Notes: a model not told the origin generated them from the sequence alone. 36,698 nucleotides of DNA from Candidatus Nomurabacteria bacterium CG1_02_43_90 (GCA_001871765.1 MNVN01000016.1:1-36698), one strand, 5' to 3'; shown: positions 14,863-24,012, counted from the stretch's first letter. Translations and numbers: made by a program.

Positions 14863-15363
14863 CTAAAAAAAGTCAGAGTCATGGGGCAATACCGCAACCT
14901 CGAAACCATAGTCGTTACGGAGAGTTTCCGCAACAGCAAGAGGATATTGATTATCATTTTGAGCAATTTCTGCAGTAACAGAAACACGGACAATCTCCCC
15001 TTCAATTTGCTTATCTTTAGTTTTGTGGACAATAAGTACTTTTCTCGAAACAATGTCTCTTACAGCTGTTTGTAATTCTTCTATCATCACACGCTGAGTC
15101 ATTGCATCAATTTTTATAACCCCGCAGGGTGAAATACGGAGGTTTGCGATGTGCTTATTCCCTATGTATGCAATAGTATTAACTTCAATAATAGTTGTTT
15201 TTTGAGTATCCGAAACTCCACAACTATATCCAGCATTAAGATCATTTGAAGCAATTCCTACTCTCATCATAAACAAGAGTTCTGTGGCAAAAAAAACAAT
15301 CATCGCTCCTAAAATTACCAGGGTAGCGATTCGGTATTTCATAAATTGAGGAGCAATGTGCAT
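14863..15363 (-). CDS. Hypothetical single-pass membrane protein
   Basis: A 166-residue protein with one membrane segment (about 12-34) and an outer domain of about 130 residues that contains two cysteines (YSCGVSD and ISPCGVIK) which could form a disulfide. I do not recognise a family. The start is the ATG at 15363: TATAAT (15374-15379) ends 10 bases before it. A second in-frame ATG at 15342 (MKYRIATLV) is the alternative. The promoter sits just past the stop of the ABC-F gene, so it can be transcribed separately. Confidence 0.7.
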   Translation of the reverse strand: MHIAPQFMKYRIATLVILGAMIVFFATELLFMMRVGIASNDLNAGYSCGVSDTQKTTIIEVNTIAYIGNKHIANLRISPCGVIKIDAMTQRVMIEELQTAVRDIVSRKVLIVHKTKDKQIEGEIVRVSVTAEIAQNDNQYPLAVAETLRNDYGFEVAVLPHDSDFF

Positions 15364-15384
15364 ATAATGCTCTATTATACTCCT

Positions 15385-16857
15385 CTATCTCTCCATGTCC
15401 AAGACTTCATCAATACGAATCTGTTTTACAAACTCAGTAACATGAGAAACAAGGATCATTGCACCTTCATATTGATCAAGTGCTTTTGCGATAACAGGAA
15501 GATGGCGAAAGTTGATATGGTTCGTAGGCTCATCAAGAATGAGCAGTCCCGGGCGCTCGAGAACCAGCTGTGCAAATGCAACCAGACCTTTTTGTCCTTC
15601 AGAAAGACTGCCGATTTTTGTATGAATAACATCTGAGGTAATGAGGAAGCTTGCCGCGGTCGCGCGCATACGTTCTTCGTCAAGCTTACCGTCTACTGAC
15701 TGTATTGCCCGTGCGAGAGACTGATAGACCGTATCATTGAAATCAAGGGTTGAGAAATCTTGGCGATAGTATCCGATGCGCACACCGTCAGCAATTTTGG
15801 TTCCTTTTGCTTTCCCCGTGGCAAGAGCCTCGAGGAGGGTTGACTTTCCAATACCATTTGGTCCTGCAAGGAGTAAATGGCATTTCTTCTTAAGAGAGAG
15901 CTTTACGGTCTTCTCAATAGGCTTGTGGTTTTTGAGTACGGAAAATGCAGAAATATTCAAAATCTCACCCGTAAGTTCTGGTTGCGAAGGAATAGTGAAT
16001 GACCGAATCGTTTTGTCCTCTTTGCGCACATCTACCTTTGCTTCCTCCATTTCCTCGGCTTTTTCTCGCATGCGCTTTGCGACCATACGCATCTGTCCCC
16101 CCTTCATCGCAAAGAAATTTGCTTTGTCTTTGTTTGCTTGAATTTCTTTTGCGAGTTGCGCATTTTTCATGTTCTCTTTTTCAATCTGCGCGGTAATCTG
16201 TTTTACTACATCAAAATAGTTCCCCACATACTGCTCAATTTTTCTCGTGTGAATGTTCAAGTACAGAACGCCTTCAGTAAAAGAGTTCAAAAATTCTGCA
16301 TCATGAGAAATCACTACGCATGTCTTTTCATATTTCTTCAAAAAGTCAGTCAGGTGGGCAACCCCCGCCTTGTCGAGATTGTTGGTTGGTTCATCAAGGA
16401 GCAACACGTCAGGGTCCTGAATAAGAGCAGAGGCAAGGAGGAGCCGTGCTTGCTGTCCCCCTGAAAAGGATTTTACTACGCGGTCATGAAGCTTTTCATG
16501 ACCTTTCAAATTCACCACCTCGAGTACGGCATCAATCTTTGGATCAATGTCATATACTTTTTTGGGAAAACATTTTTCAAAAAATTCACGCACCGTAAGT
16601 TCAAGCTGATCACGGGGGATCACCTGTTTTGAGATTGCCACCGAGACCCCACGACCAATATGTAGGTCACCATCGGTAGGTTTAAGTGCTCCCGTAATCA
16701 TGCCAAAGATTGTTGACTTCCCTGCTCCGTTTTGCCCCATAAGTGTCAGCTTTGCACCACGGCGTACTGGGAAACTCACCTCTTCTAAAATAGGATTGTT
16801 GTGTCCGTATTCAAACGAGACATTTTCAAATCGTACAATAATTTCTCCTTGTGCCAT
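15385..16857 (-). CDS. ABC-F family ATPase
   Basis: Soluble protein of 490 residues with two ABC ATPase domains and no membrane part, the ABC-F architecture of ribosome-binding translation factors and antibiotic-protection proteins. Domain 1 has Walker A GQNGAGKST, signature SFSGGQQAR and Walker B LLLDEPTNNLD. A Lys/Glu-rich linker (about 220-270) follows. Domain 2 has Walker A GPNGIGKST, signature SLSEGQKG and LLILDEPTNH. The switch after domain 2 reads SHVTEF rather than the usual SHDREF, and both signatures are slightly off consensus. The exact subfamily cannot be told. It ends with TAG. Confidence 0.93.
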   Translation of the reverse strand: MAQGEIIVRFENVSFEYGHNNPILEEVSFPVRRGAKLTLMGQNGAGKSTIFGMITGALKPTDGDLHIGRGVSVAISKQVIPRDQLELTVREFFEKCFPKKVYDIDPKIDAVLEVVNLKGHEKLHDRVVKSFSGGQQARLLLASALIQDPDVLLLDEPTNNLDKAGVAHLTDFLKKYEKTCVVISHDAEFLNSFTEGVLYLNIHTRKIEQYVGNYFDVVKQITAQIEKENMKNAQLAKEIQANKDKANFFAMKGGQMRMVAKRMREKAEEMEEAKVDVRKEDKTIRSFTIPSQPELTGEILNISAFSVLKNHKPIEKTVKLSLKKKCHLLLAGPNGIGKSTLLEALATGKAKGTKIADGVRIGYYRQDFSTLDFNDTVYQSLARAIQSVDGKLDEERMRATAASFLITSDVIHTKIGSLSEGQKGLVAFAQLVLERPGLLILDEPTNHINFRHLPVIAKALDQYEGAMILVSHVTEFVKQIRIDEVLDMER

Positions 16858-16965
16858 ATAAATATTTGTTAGTCCTTAGTTATTGATTTTTAGCGAATAC
16901 AAAAAGTGCCCCCTTTAAAAACTATTGACTAAAGACTGACTTACTCGTACCTTACCGCATTTTAC

Positions 16966-17000
16966 CAAAAAAACAAAGCGGGGCTGTAAGGCTCCGCTTT
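16966..17000 (-). terminator. Terminator of the 17006-17341 gene
   Basis: AAAGCGGGGC and GCTCCGCTTT pair (10 bp with one wobble) around TGTAAG at 16975-17000. On the minus strand GTTTTTTT follows. It lies 5 bases after the stop. Confidence 0.85.
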
Positions 17001-17005
17001 AAAAA

Positions 17006-17341
17006 CTACTTCTTCGAAACTGGCTGAATGGTTGAATTAAGAAGCAAATAAAAACCTTCCCGTTCAACGAAATGAGTGGGGTTATGACTCAAAACCTCAT
17101 AAATACCGCTATTAGGAGATTGTTCTCGTTCTATTTTTCCGCAAAAAGTACAGATTCTCCGTGCAGAGAATTCAAGGGAAAACCCTACTTCTGGGGTGTA
17201 AGGCAACTCCACAACCTCTACATGAGGACATTCCTCTTGAAGCAGGGTAATATCTGCATTACGCTTCTTAACATCCTCTTCAATCCCTACCCCATTCCTT
17301 GCGATTTTGCCTCTCAAAGCGTCTAACTCTTGACTGTCCAT
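17006..17341 (-). CDS. Orphan Cys-containing protein with strong Shine-Dalgarno
   Basis: A 111-residue soluble protein. A helical first part (MDSQELDALRGKIARNG) is followed by EECPHVEVVELPYTP and then RRICTFCGKIERE. One cysteine-histidine pair plus a CxxC group could bind zinc, as in a small zinc ribbon, though that is inference. I do not recognise the family. GGAGG lies 9 bases before the ATG on the minus strand and a clean terminator follows, so it is a single-gene unit between the export operon and the ABC-F gene. Confidence 0.75.
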   Translation of the reverse strand: MDSQELDALRGKIARNGVGIEEDVKKRNADITLLQEECPHVEVVELPYTPEVGFSLEFSARRICTFCGKIEREQSPNSGIYEVLSHNPTHFVEREGFYLLLNSTIQPVSKK

Positions 17342-17416
17342 AGCGTCACCCTCCGTATTTTATAGATACTTCCCGAAGTTTAAGCTACCACGAGGTCGTA
17401 ATTTTGTCCACAATAT

Positions 17417-17860
17417 TTATTGTGCCGTACTCGTTGAAAAATTGGGGCGCAACTGAATTGACTGTGCAACAATACTGCCGTCAGAATTTGGTATACCGCT
17501 CACGGAGACTTCTTTACCAATAGAAAGTTCTCCTGCCACACCATCTGTTGTTTTGGTTATTGCTGTTTTAGGAGAAAGGAACACAATTTTTGACCCCCCA
17601 CCACGAAGCGCCACGGTAATGCTCGTTGCATCTTTTGCAACGATACTACCCACTGCCCCGCCATTCATTACACGCGCACCACGTTGGGCACCATTAGAAC
17701 CCGGGATACCTCCTCGAATTTGCGCACCCTGTACTGAAAAACCCTGATTCCCGATAGCAAGCGAAGGGGTTTTACCTTGGTCATATTTTACTCCCGCAAA
17801 AAAAGAAATCCCTGCAATAACTACCCCTGCGATACCCAACGTTGTTTTTTGTATGTTCAT
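17417..17860 (-). CDS. DUF5666-like anchored surface protein
   Basis: A 147-residue protein with an N-terminal membrane anchor or signal (about 7-25), a Gly/Asn/Arg-rich spacer and a C-terminal small beta domain with GSIVAKDATSITVALRGG, AITKTTDG and GKEVSVSGIPNSDGSIVAQSIQ. This pattern matches DUF5666-like single-strand-binding-fold domains of unknown function. It is the last gene of the MacAB-like operon, 53 bases after the permease. A related domain is encoded at the operon's other end (21674-22204), so the exporter genes are flanked by two such proteins. Confidence 0.75.
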   Translation of the reverse strand: MNIQKTTLGIAGVVIAGISFFAGVKYDQGKTPSLAIGNQGFSVQGAQIRGGIPGSNGAQRGARVMNGGAVGSIVAKDATSITVALRGGGSKIVFLSPKTAITKTTDGVAGELSIGKEVSVSGIPNSDGSIVAQSIQLRPNFSTSTAQ

Positions 17861-17913
17861 ACTTTTGATTATCTTAATTACTCTTACGAAGCCCTACCTC
17901 TTAATAAATCCCC

Positions 17914-19137
17914 CTATTCATACCTAAGCGCCTCAATCGGATTCAACCTCGCCGCACGGAGTGCTGGATAGTACCCGAACACAATACCAATAAGCGCGGA
18001 AACACCGAATGCAAGAACTACAGAAAAAAGTGAAACACTGGTTTGCAGTATTCCGAAATACATAACTCCGTACGATACCAACCACCCGAGGAATACACCA
18101 ATCGCTCCACCGAAGAAAGTAAGGAGTACTGCTTCAGAAAGAAACTGAAGGGTGATGTCACGGCGTTTTGCCCCAATAGCCTTACGGAGCCCAATTTCTT
18201 TAGTGCGCTCAGTCACGTTGGTCAACATCATATTCATAATACCAATACCACCTACAAGGAGCGAGATCCCTGCGACTGCGGCCAGGAGAACAGTGAAGGT
18301 CTGTGTGATACTCGAAGCGGTTGCCACGATATCTGCTTGGTTCATCGTACTAAAATCAGCAAGCGTTGAGTCAGAGATATGATGGCGCGTAAGAAGTAAA
18401 TCAGTAATCTGCTGTTGAATGTCCTTCATAGAATTTGGATCCTGTGCAGAGACACTAATCGTACTCACATACGCATCCCCCGCAAGGAATCGCTGAGCTG
18501 AAGAAAGGGGGATAAAAATCATATCATCCTGACTCCCAAAACCGCTCCCCCCTTTTGCTTTCATGACGCCAATAACTTTGAATTGGATATTCTTTATGCG
18601 AATGGTCTGCCCAATAGGATCCACCCCCTCCCCGAATAAATCAATACTTGTAGTTGCACCAAGTACGGCAACTTTTGAAAGACTCGCCGTGTTTTGATCT
18701 GAAACAAATGACCCTTGATCAACTTCAACATTACGGACCGTTGGATAGGAAGTAGTAACGCCAACAACCGAAGTGTTGGTATTCTTACCCTTACTGGTAA
18801 CCTGATAGCGTCCTGATACTTCGGGCACCACAGCGCGTGCAAGCGTAATCTCCTGAACAATAGCGTCTGCGTCTTCTTGCGTAAGAGACCGTGCCGAACC
18901 TCGACCCGCACTCACTTGAGACCCTGGCCCCCGCTGAACCCCTGGGGTTACCAAGATAAGGTTTGATCCGATTGATTGTATGCTTGATTGAATAGACCCC
19001 TGCGCTCCTTGCCCAATAGAAATCATTGCAATAACCGAACTGATACCAATAACAATACCGAGCACCGTAAGACCCGAACGAACCTTGTTTGCCGAGAGAG
19101 CTGCTAATGTTTCCTTAAAAATATCTTGTGGTTTCAT
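17914..19137 (-). CDS. MacB-like ABC transporter permease
   Basis: Membrane subunit of a type VII (MacB/FtsX) ABC transporter, 407 residues. One N-terminal helix (about 22-43), a large outer MacB periplasmic-core domain (about 45-265) and three C-terminal helices with the FtsX motif TERTKEIGLRKAIGAKRRDI. It ends YPALRAARLNPIEALRYE as typical. Its ATG overlaps the ATPase stop by four bases (ATGA), indicating translational coupling. With the adaptor protein it should form a tripartite-like machine that exports or extracts a peptide or lipid substrate, which is unknown. Confidence 0.95.
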   Translation of the reverse strand: MKPQDIFKETLAALSANKVRSGLTVLGIVIGISSVIAMISIGQGAQGSIQSSIQSIGSNLILVTPGVQRGPGSQVSAGRGSARSLTQEDADAIVQEITLARAVVPEVSGRYQVTSKGKNTNTSVVGVTTSYPTVRNVEVDQGSFVSDQNTASLSKVAVLGATTSIDLFGEGVDPIGQTIRIKNIQFKVIGVMKAKGGSGFGSQDDMIFIPLSSAQRFLAGDAYVSTISVSAQDPNSMKDIQQQITDLLLTRHHISDSTLADFSTMNQADIVATASSITQTFTVLLAAVAGISLLVGGIGIMNMMLTNVTERTKEIGLRKAIGAKRRDITLQFLSEAVLLTFFGGAIGVFLGWLVSYGVMYFGILQTSVSLFSVVLAFGVSALIGIVFGYYPALRAARLNPIEALRYE

Positions 19138-19850
19138 ATATGCTCGATGTGCTTAAAAGTTTTTTGATTTCCTGTCTTCGTGTCACTCACAAGAAGTCCG
19201 TCACGAATAAAAAGCACGCGGTCGGCATGGTCGGCGACTTCTTGTTCATGGGTAATAAGTACAATAGTTCGACCTTTCTCACGATTGAGTTTCTGAAAGG
19301 TATCAAGCACAATCTCTCCCGTTTTCGTATCAAGATTTCCTGTTGGTTCGTCTGCAAGGATAAGTGTCGGGTCGTTCACTAGTGCACGCGCAATTGCCAC
19401 ACGCTGAATCTGCCCACCCGAAAGCTGATTTGACATGTGATCAAAACGGTTCTCGTCAAAACCCGCAGCACGTAATGCTTCTTTTGCTCGAACAAATCGT
19501 TCTTCTTCAGGAACTCCGTCGTATACAAGCGGGAGCATCACATTACGAAGGACGGAAGTGCGCGGAAGCAGATTAAACGCTTGAAAAACAAACCCAATTT
19601 TGTCGCGCCGAATATCTGCCAGTTCATCATCCGTTTGAGTAGAGACATCGTGCTCATCAAGCATATACGTTCCACTCGTCGGCGTATCAAGCGCGCCCAA
19701 AATATGCATGAGCGTAGACTTACCAGACCCAGAAGGACCCATAATAGTAATGAACTCCCCGTCTTCAATCCTAAAACTGATACCCTTCAAAACTTGAAGT
19801 TCAGTATCACCTGTTATATAAGACTTGGTAATGTTGTTGACTTCAATCAT
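19134..19850 (-). CDS. MacB/LolD-like ABC transporter ATPase
   Basis: ATP-binding subunit paired with the permease that follows, 238 residues. Walker A GPSGSGKST (about 37-45), Q-loop in VFQAFNLLP, signature LSGGQIQRVAIARAL and Walker B LILADEPTGNLD are all canonical for the MacB/LolD class. The start is the ATG at 19850 (MIEVNNITKSY), 10 bases after the adaptor stop. A longer version would run back into the adaptor gene and adds non-family residues. Confidence 0.95.
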   Translation of the reverse strand: MIEVNNITKSYITGDTELQVLKGISFRIEDGEFITIMGPSGSGKSTLMHILGALDTPTSGTYMLDEHDVSTQTDDELADIRRDKIGFVFQAFNLLPRTSVLRNVMLPLVYDGVPEEERFVRAKEALRAAGFDENRFDHMSNQLSGGQIQRVAIARALVNDPTLILADEPTGNLDTKTGEIVLDTFQKLNREKGRTIVLITHEQEVADHADRVLFIRDGLLVSDTKTGNQKTFKHIEHI

Positions 19851-19860
19851 ACTAATTTTA

Positions 19861-21664
19861 TTATCGGCCGGTAACCGCGCGAGTACCACTACTACCACTC
19901 GTTCGTACTCCTGCCGCATTCAAAAGACTTGGTGCTTGTGTTGCACTTGTTCCCGTCGTTGCTGTAATTGTACGCGCAACGATCTGCTCACCTTCTGTGA
20001 GCCCCGACACAATTTCCGTCATGGTGTCGTTTGAGAGACCGCTAACTACTGTTTGCTTTTGAGGAGGTACTGACGATGGGATACCCGTATTCGTCCCTGA
20101 CGTTGAGGTGGCTGAAGAATAAAGAGGAGTATCGAATATTTCTACATAGCTTGTACTTCCTTGAACCTTTATCGCACTATTTGGAACAATGAGTACATCT
20201 TGCTTCATGTCGGTAATAATCGCGGCACTCACGCTCATTCCCGATTTCACTCGGTCATCCTGTGTATCAAAGGAAATTTTTACTGTATAAGTAACCACAC
20301 CCTGACTCACCGTACCGAGCGTATCAATCTCTGCGACCTGTCCCGCAATAGAAAGCCCTTCTATTGCATCGAATGTAAGTGTTGCTTTTTGCCCTATTTT
20401 TATTTTTGAAGCGTCTACTTCATTAAACGAGAGCTGTGCAATTTTTTGATTGGTAATGAGTGTCCCAACGAGTGTACCGGTCGACACCGTATCAAACTGC
20501 TTCACACTAAGTGTCGCAAGTGTCCCCGCAAATGGCGCCACAATGACATAATTGGCGAGGTCGTCTTTTAATTGTTGCAGTTTACGACCCTGGTCCGCAA
20601 TACTGTACTCTGAAGACTGAAGACTAATAGGATTCCCTCCTGTAGGATTTCCTATTGTATAGATTTGAATAGAACGTTCATTGTCAAGAATCGATTTTTT
20701 AGTAGCATCTAGCGATTTTTGTTGATTCAACAGGTTGCTTAAATTTGCATTTGCAGTTGAAAGATAGGCACGGGCATTAGTACGCATGATATTCACACTA
20801 GGACTAATAGGGCGACTATGTGTAGTCGCATCATCAACAAACGCATCAAGGAAGTTGAGCTCGCTTTGTAGGGCCTGCGCAATCGCCGTCACGGTATCCG
20901 CAGAAGTAGCAAGTTGTTTTTCAAGCAACGTTGTATCTGAGTATCGTGTCAATGCTTTATAATCCACGAGCGCCTGGTCGTATTTCGCGCGTGCAGTTTT
21001 ATAATCTCTCTCTGCGGTATTTGCAAAAACACCCACTGCTTCAATATTAATTGCCGAGTTCCTCAACACATCAATATTCCACTGGCTTTTTGTTTGACTC
21101 ATATCATACCCATAGAGAATATTCTGCATTCCGGTAACCGCAGCAGGTAAGTCAAGATACGCATTTGAAATGCGTGTTGTATGTATCGTTGTACGTTGTC
21201 GTTAAATCTGTTTTTGTGGTCGCGAGCGTTTCAAGAGACTTCTGGTAATCGATAGGTGCTTGCACGGAATCTTTCTGAAATTGCAATTTTGATTGAGCAA
21301 GAGATTGCTCCGCATCAGCAACAGCTTGTTTTGCGATAGTATTATCAATTTGCCCGATCGCCTGTCCGGCACGGATGACATCACCCGCATGGACACCAAC
21401 CCAAGTAATTTCCCCTGAGGCTTTTGGCTTGAGGTCAAGTTGGTTGAATGAAGTAACCTGTCCACTCCCTGAAATAGACGCAACGATCGTACCCCGCGTA
21501 ACACTCGAAAGTACGTAGCGAGTTTCTCCTGTAGTACTTGTTAATGTTTTGTATCCAGAGTAACCAAGATACAGGATCGCGAGTACAACCAGAGTGCTTA
21601 CTGCCTTGTGCGTGCGGGCATAGGATATGGCTTTGTGCATACGTTCAGAAAATGAAGTGTTCAT
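19861..21664 (-). pseudogene. MacA/HlyD-like membrane fusion protein, frameshifted
   Basis: Adaptor protein linking the MacB-like transporter to the outside. The first reading frame (21664 to 21152) has a membrane anchor (about 23-41) and the lipoyl half-motif with GSGQVTSFNQLDLKPKASGE; the second (open to 19861) has the helical hairpin, the second lipoyl half and the beta-barrel with IVPNSAIKVQG. Between them the frame changes by one extra base near 21171-21176. Removing it gives ...YNDTY-NTISNAYLDLPAAVTG..., which I recall as usual for such adaptors, and exactly 601 codons over 1804 bases. The site lies in a perfect 8-bp inverted repeat, ACGCATTT-G-AAATGCGT (21159-21175). Either a real frameshift or a consensus error. 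Confidence 0.85.
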
Positions 21665-21673
21665 AATTTTTAT

Positions 21674-22204
21674 TTAGTTGCGGTTGGTGCTTGTTGCAAT
21701 AGCGCGAACAGAGCCAATAGGGAAAATACGGATAAGGCGTGCTTCTATTTGCCCTTTATTGTCAGGTGTCCCCATAATAACGACTTCATCTCCCTCTTTG
21801 AGGTCGGTGCCCTTAAAATCATTACGGAATTCACGAATAATCGTCTTGTCGTTAATAAGTACTACCTTTTCTACCTTATCAGTGCCAGAAACAATAATCG
21901 TGGGGAGAGACACTTTTACGATTATCCCTGTCGCACCATAGGCAGAAGTAAATCCATCAGGAGAAAAACTAATCATATCCCCACGCCCCATCATGCCCCC
22001 AAAACCAAGCTCATCTCTATACCCAGAACGATCATTGAATCCAAACATGCGGTGGAAGTTATCACCCGAACGATACGAGAAAGATGCTTTTTGATATCCC
22101 GCAAACATTCCTGCCTGAAAAACAAAAAGTGCGACAAACAAAACCCCGAGCCCGTAGAGAATTTTTTTAAATGTTGCTGATTGAATAAAATTTTTGTAGT
22201 CCAT
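21674..22204 (-). CDS. Anchored DUF5666-like protein of the export operon
   Basis: A 176-residue protein with one N-terminal membrane segment (about 14-36), a Gly/Phe/Arg/Met-rich spacer (HRMFGFNDRSGYRDELGF) and a C-terminal small beta domain containing ATGIIVKVSLPTIIVSG and LKEGDEVVIMGTPDNKGQIE. This resembles the DUF5666-type domain also found at 17417-17860. It precedes the adaptor gene by 9 bases. Its role in the exporter is unknown. Confidence 0.75.
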   Translation of the reverse strand: MDYKNFIQSATFKKILYGLGVLFVALFVFQAGMFAGYQKASFSYRSGDNFHRMFGFNDRSGYRDELGFGGMMGRGDMISFSPDGFTSAYGATGIIVKVSLPTIIVSGTDKVEKVVLINDKTIIREFRNDFKGTDLKEGDEVVIMGTPDNKGQIEARLIRIFPIGSVRAIATSTNRN

Positions 22205-22238
22205 AATGGTAAATAGTTAAATAATAAATAGTGAGTAG

Positions 22239-22640
22239 TTAGGCAGTAGCAAGCATCGTTTGCATATTCTTCATCGTTCCCCTCATCGATTCCAAGAGAG
22301 TGAACAGCGTAGCGAGGAAAATCGCGATACCCAGAAGCGGAGCCTGCTCAGCAAGGGAAAGAAGAAACTCCCCCGCATATGCGAATACGGCACTGCTGTC
22401 AGAAAAAATAATAGACACATACTGAAGGAACCCTGACTGGGCAACTTCCTTGATTACATAGAGAGCAGAAGCGACTACCCCCCATCCTGATAAAAAGACG
22501 AGTGGTGCAAAGAACGCAAGTCGTATGCGTGCAAGCCGTAACTCCTCACGATGAATACGCGCAAAAACAACATCCCGAAGCCCTTGTGGCACAGAAACCT
22601 GGTCAAATGTTTTAATCAAACGGTCTATATCCTTTTCCAT
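22239..22640 (-). CDS. Anti-sigma-like membrane protein
   Basis: A 133-residue protein with a cytoplasmic N-terminus of about 40 residues, PQGLRDVVFARIHREE followed by LRLARIR, and then two or three membrane helices (about 43-65, 80-100, 105-125). A Pro-x-x-Leu helix of this kind just ahead of a membrane segment is common in anti-sigma factors without zinc. Together with the ECF sigma gene upstream on the same strand this suggests it holds that sigma factor at the membrane (inference). I start at the ATG at 22640 (MEKDIDRLI), since a longer version would overlap the terminator at 22684-22711. TATACA lies just before it. Confidence 0.6.
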   Translation of the reverse strand: MEKDIDRLIKTFDQVSVPQGLRDVVFARIHREELRLARIRLAFFAPLVFLSGWGVVASALYVIKEVAQSGFLQYVSIIFSDSSAVFAYAGEFLLSLAEQAPLLGIAIFLATLFTLLESMRGTMKNMQTMLATA

Positions 22641-22683
22641 TCTTTGTATACGAAACTCAGATACCTTTTGGTGCACTATCTTT

Positions 22684-22711
22684 AAAAAAAGCGAGACCTT
22701 ACGGCCTCGCT
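22684..22711 (-). terminator. Terminator of the 22734-23108 gene
   Basis: AGCGAGGCC pairs with GGTCTCGCT (one wobble) around GTAA and is followed on the minus strand by seven T residues. It lies 22 bases after the stop. Confidence 0.85.
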
Positions 22712-22733
22712 GGTAAATCACGCACATCTCCAA

Positions 22734-23108
22734 TTAGGGATACAGGGCCAAAAACTCTTTTGCTTCTCTGAGGATTTGGCGATGAGTATCTTTTAATGGT
22801 TTCCCACACCCAAACCATCGTCGCCCAATAATCCTTTTCTCGTGGTGAATTATTGCCTCGAGTTCCCTCCGAATACGCACGGGGTTGTGACGTGCAATAA
22901 CATACCCAAAAACCATTTCCATCGGGGTAGAGGTTCCGACAACAACAATTGCCACGAACAACCATTCAGTATCCTCTGTGTCACCGTTATGGTTCAAGTA
23001 CAAAATAAGGCAATATAAGACTGCCATAATTAGGGTCAAAATAGTCAGCACTTTATTGAAAGCAAAGTGCATCCCCGCACGACGTTGAGCAGTTTCCAAA
23101 ACGTTCAT
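22734..23108 (-). CDS. Orphan small membrane protein with strong Shine-Dalgarno
   Basis: A 124-residue protein with two hydrophobic segments (about 18-38 and 48-70) and a basic C-terminal half, IIHHEKRIIGRRWFGCGK and REAKEFLALYP. No recognised family. GGGAGGGGAGGG precedes the ATG, a far stronger ribosome site than its neighbours have, and a clean terminator follows. It sits between the sigma gene and the anti-sigma-like gene, so it interrupts what looks like a functional set. Confidence 0.75.
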   Translation of the reverse strand: MNVLETAQRRAGMHFAFNKVLTILTLIMAVLYCLILYLNHNGDTEDTEWLFVAIVVVGTSTPMEMVFGYVIARHNPVRIRRELEAIIHHEKRIIGRRWFGCGKPLKDTHRQILREAKEFLALYP

Positions 23109-23265
23109 CTTCCCTCCCCTCCCAAAATTTATAATATTTTCTTCCCCACGATTTATACCACAAAAAGTTCTCCGGCGCTAGTCAACATTATAGGCGAATA
23201 TAAATTAAAAAAGACCAAGACAACAAGGCTTGTTCTTTTGTAAAAATTACTGAACCACCCGAGAA

Positions 23266-23364
23266 TTATATTTTCTCCCCACGAAGAACATCTTCGACAA
23301 GAAAGAACAAGACGCCAAGGACCGTAACAACAAAGACTACCGGGTACACAATTATTTTCCACAT
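23266..23364 (-). CDS. 32-residue single-pass membrane microprotein
   Basis: ATG at 23364 to TAA encodes 32 residues: MWKIIVYP, a hydrophobic helix VVFVVTVLGVLFFLV, then an acidic/basic tail EDVLRGEKI. The composition is that of a genuine one-helix membrane peptide. TATAAT at 23395-23400 on the minus strand lies about 30 bases upstream, and AAGAAAGA near the ATG is a weak ribosome site. It lies between the sigma gene and an orphan gene. The function is unknown; similar one-helix proteins often tune larger membrane complexes. Confidence 0.5.
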   Translation of the reverse strand: MWKIIVYPVVFVVTVLGVLFFLVEDVLRGEKI

Positions 23365-23439
23365 GGTCTTTCTTTTTAAAAAGATTCAAACCCGATTATA
23401 TAGTAGGGCACTTTGCTATTATTTGCAAATAACATAATA

Positions 23440-24012
23440 CTAGTTGAGGCCCACCTTCTGCTCTTTTAAGATTTTTCTCAGGGACAGTAATACTCGCCGA
23501 TACTGACTCTTTACCGTATTCAACGGCTTATTTAAAATAACCCCGATCTCCGCAAACGTAAGTCCACTCTCGTGATAGAGGGCAACGATTTCTCGAGATG
23601 AAATGGGGAGTTGTTCGAGTGCGTGATTTAAAAGTTTTTCTTGCTCTGCGCGTGCAAAAATCTCAGGAGCAAGGGGCGCGGGATCGGCAATCATTTCTGA
23701 GAACCCTTGCCCCTCCTCATTACCAAGTTCTGAAAATATAAAATCTTTTCGCTTGCGAAGTATGTCCAGTGCAGTATTATGAGCAATACTCAAAAGCCAT
23801 GTGCGAAAATTTTGCTGAGGATTATACTTTTTTATGCTACGCCACATCTTCACGAGTGTTTCTTGGGTAACGTCCTCAGCGCTCTCTGTGTCCCGAGTCA
23901 GACGAAACGCATACCGATACACCAATGACAAATGGCGCCCAATAAGTTCTGTTAAAGCCTGTTTGTTTCCGGCAAGATATTCTACGACTAATTGTTGATC
24001 ATTGTTTTCCAT
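23440..24012 (-). CDS. ECF-type RNA polymerase sigma factor (second)
   Basis: Sigma-70 family, 190 residues, regions 2 and 4 only. Region 2 is at about 22-95 with LVYRYAFRLTRDTESAEDVTQETLVKMW shortened here to its core DTESAEDVTQETLVKMW and NFRTWLLSIAHNTALDILRKRK. Region 4 is at about 130-182 with LPISSREIVALYHESGLTFAEI and VKSQYRRVLLSLRK. It overlaps the folD end by 14 bases, so they are probably co-transcribed. The genes that follow (anti-sigma-like protein, export operon) suggest it controls envelope export functions; that link is inferred from order only. Confidence 0.94.
   Translation of the reverse strand: MENNDQQLVVEYLAGNKQALTELIGRHLSLVYRYAFRLTRDTESAEDVTQETLVKMWRSIKKYNPQQNFRTWLLSIAHNTALDILRKRKDFIFSELGNEEGQGFSEMIADPAPLAPEIFARAEQEKLLNHALEQLPISSREIVALYHESGLTFAEIGVILNKPLNTVKSQYRRVLLSLRKILKEQKVGLN

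Noticed and set aside
21152-21175. Programmed +1 frameshift like that of prfB at TCT-TGA-C
   Set aside because: A shift at that stop would give HFKCVSDLPAA, whereas an upstream one-base change restores ISNAYLDLPAA, which fits the adaptor family better; no stimulatory Shine-Dalgarno-like element is seen.
23153-23389. A 78-codon minus-strand frame over the microprotein gene
   Set aside because: It overlaps the 32-residue membrane frame, has an irregular Cys/Ser-rich product and no better start signal.
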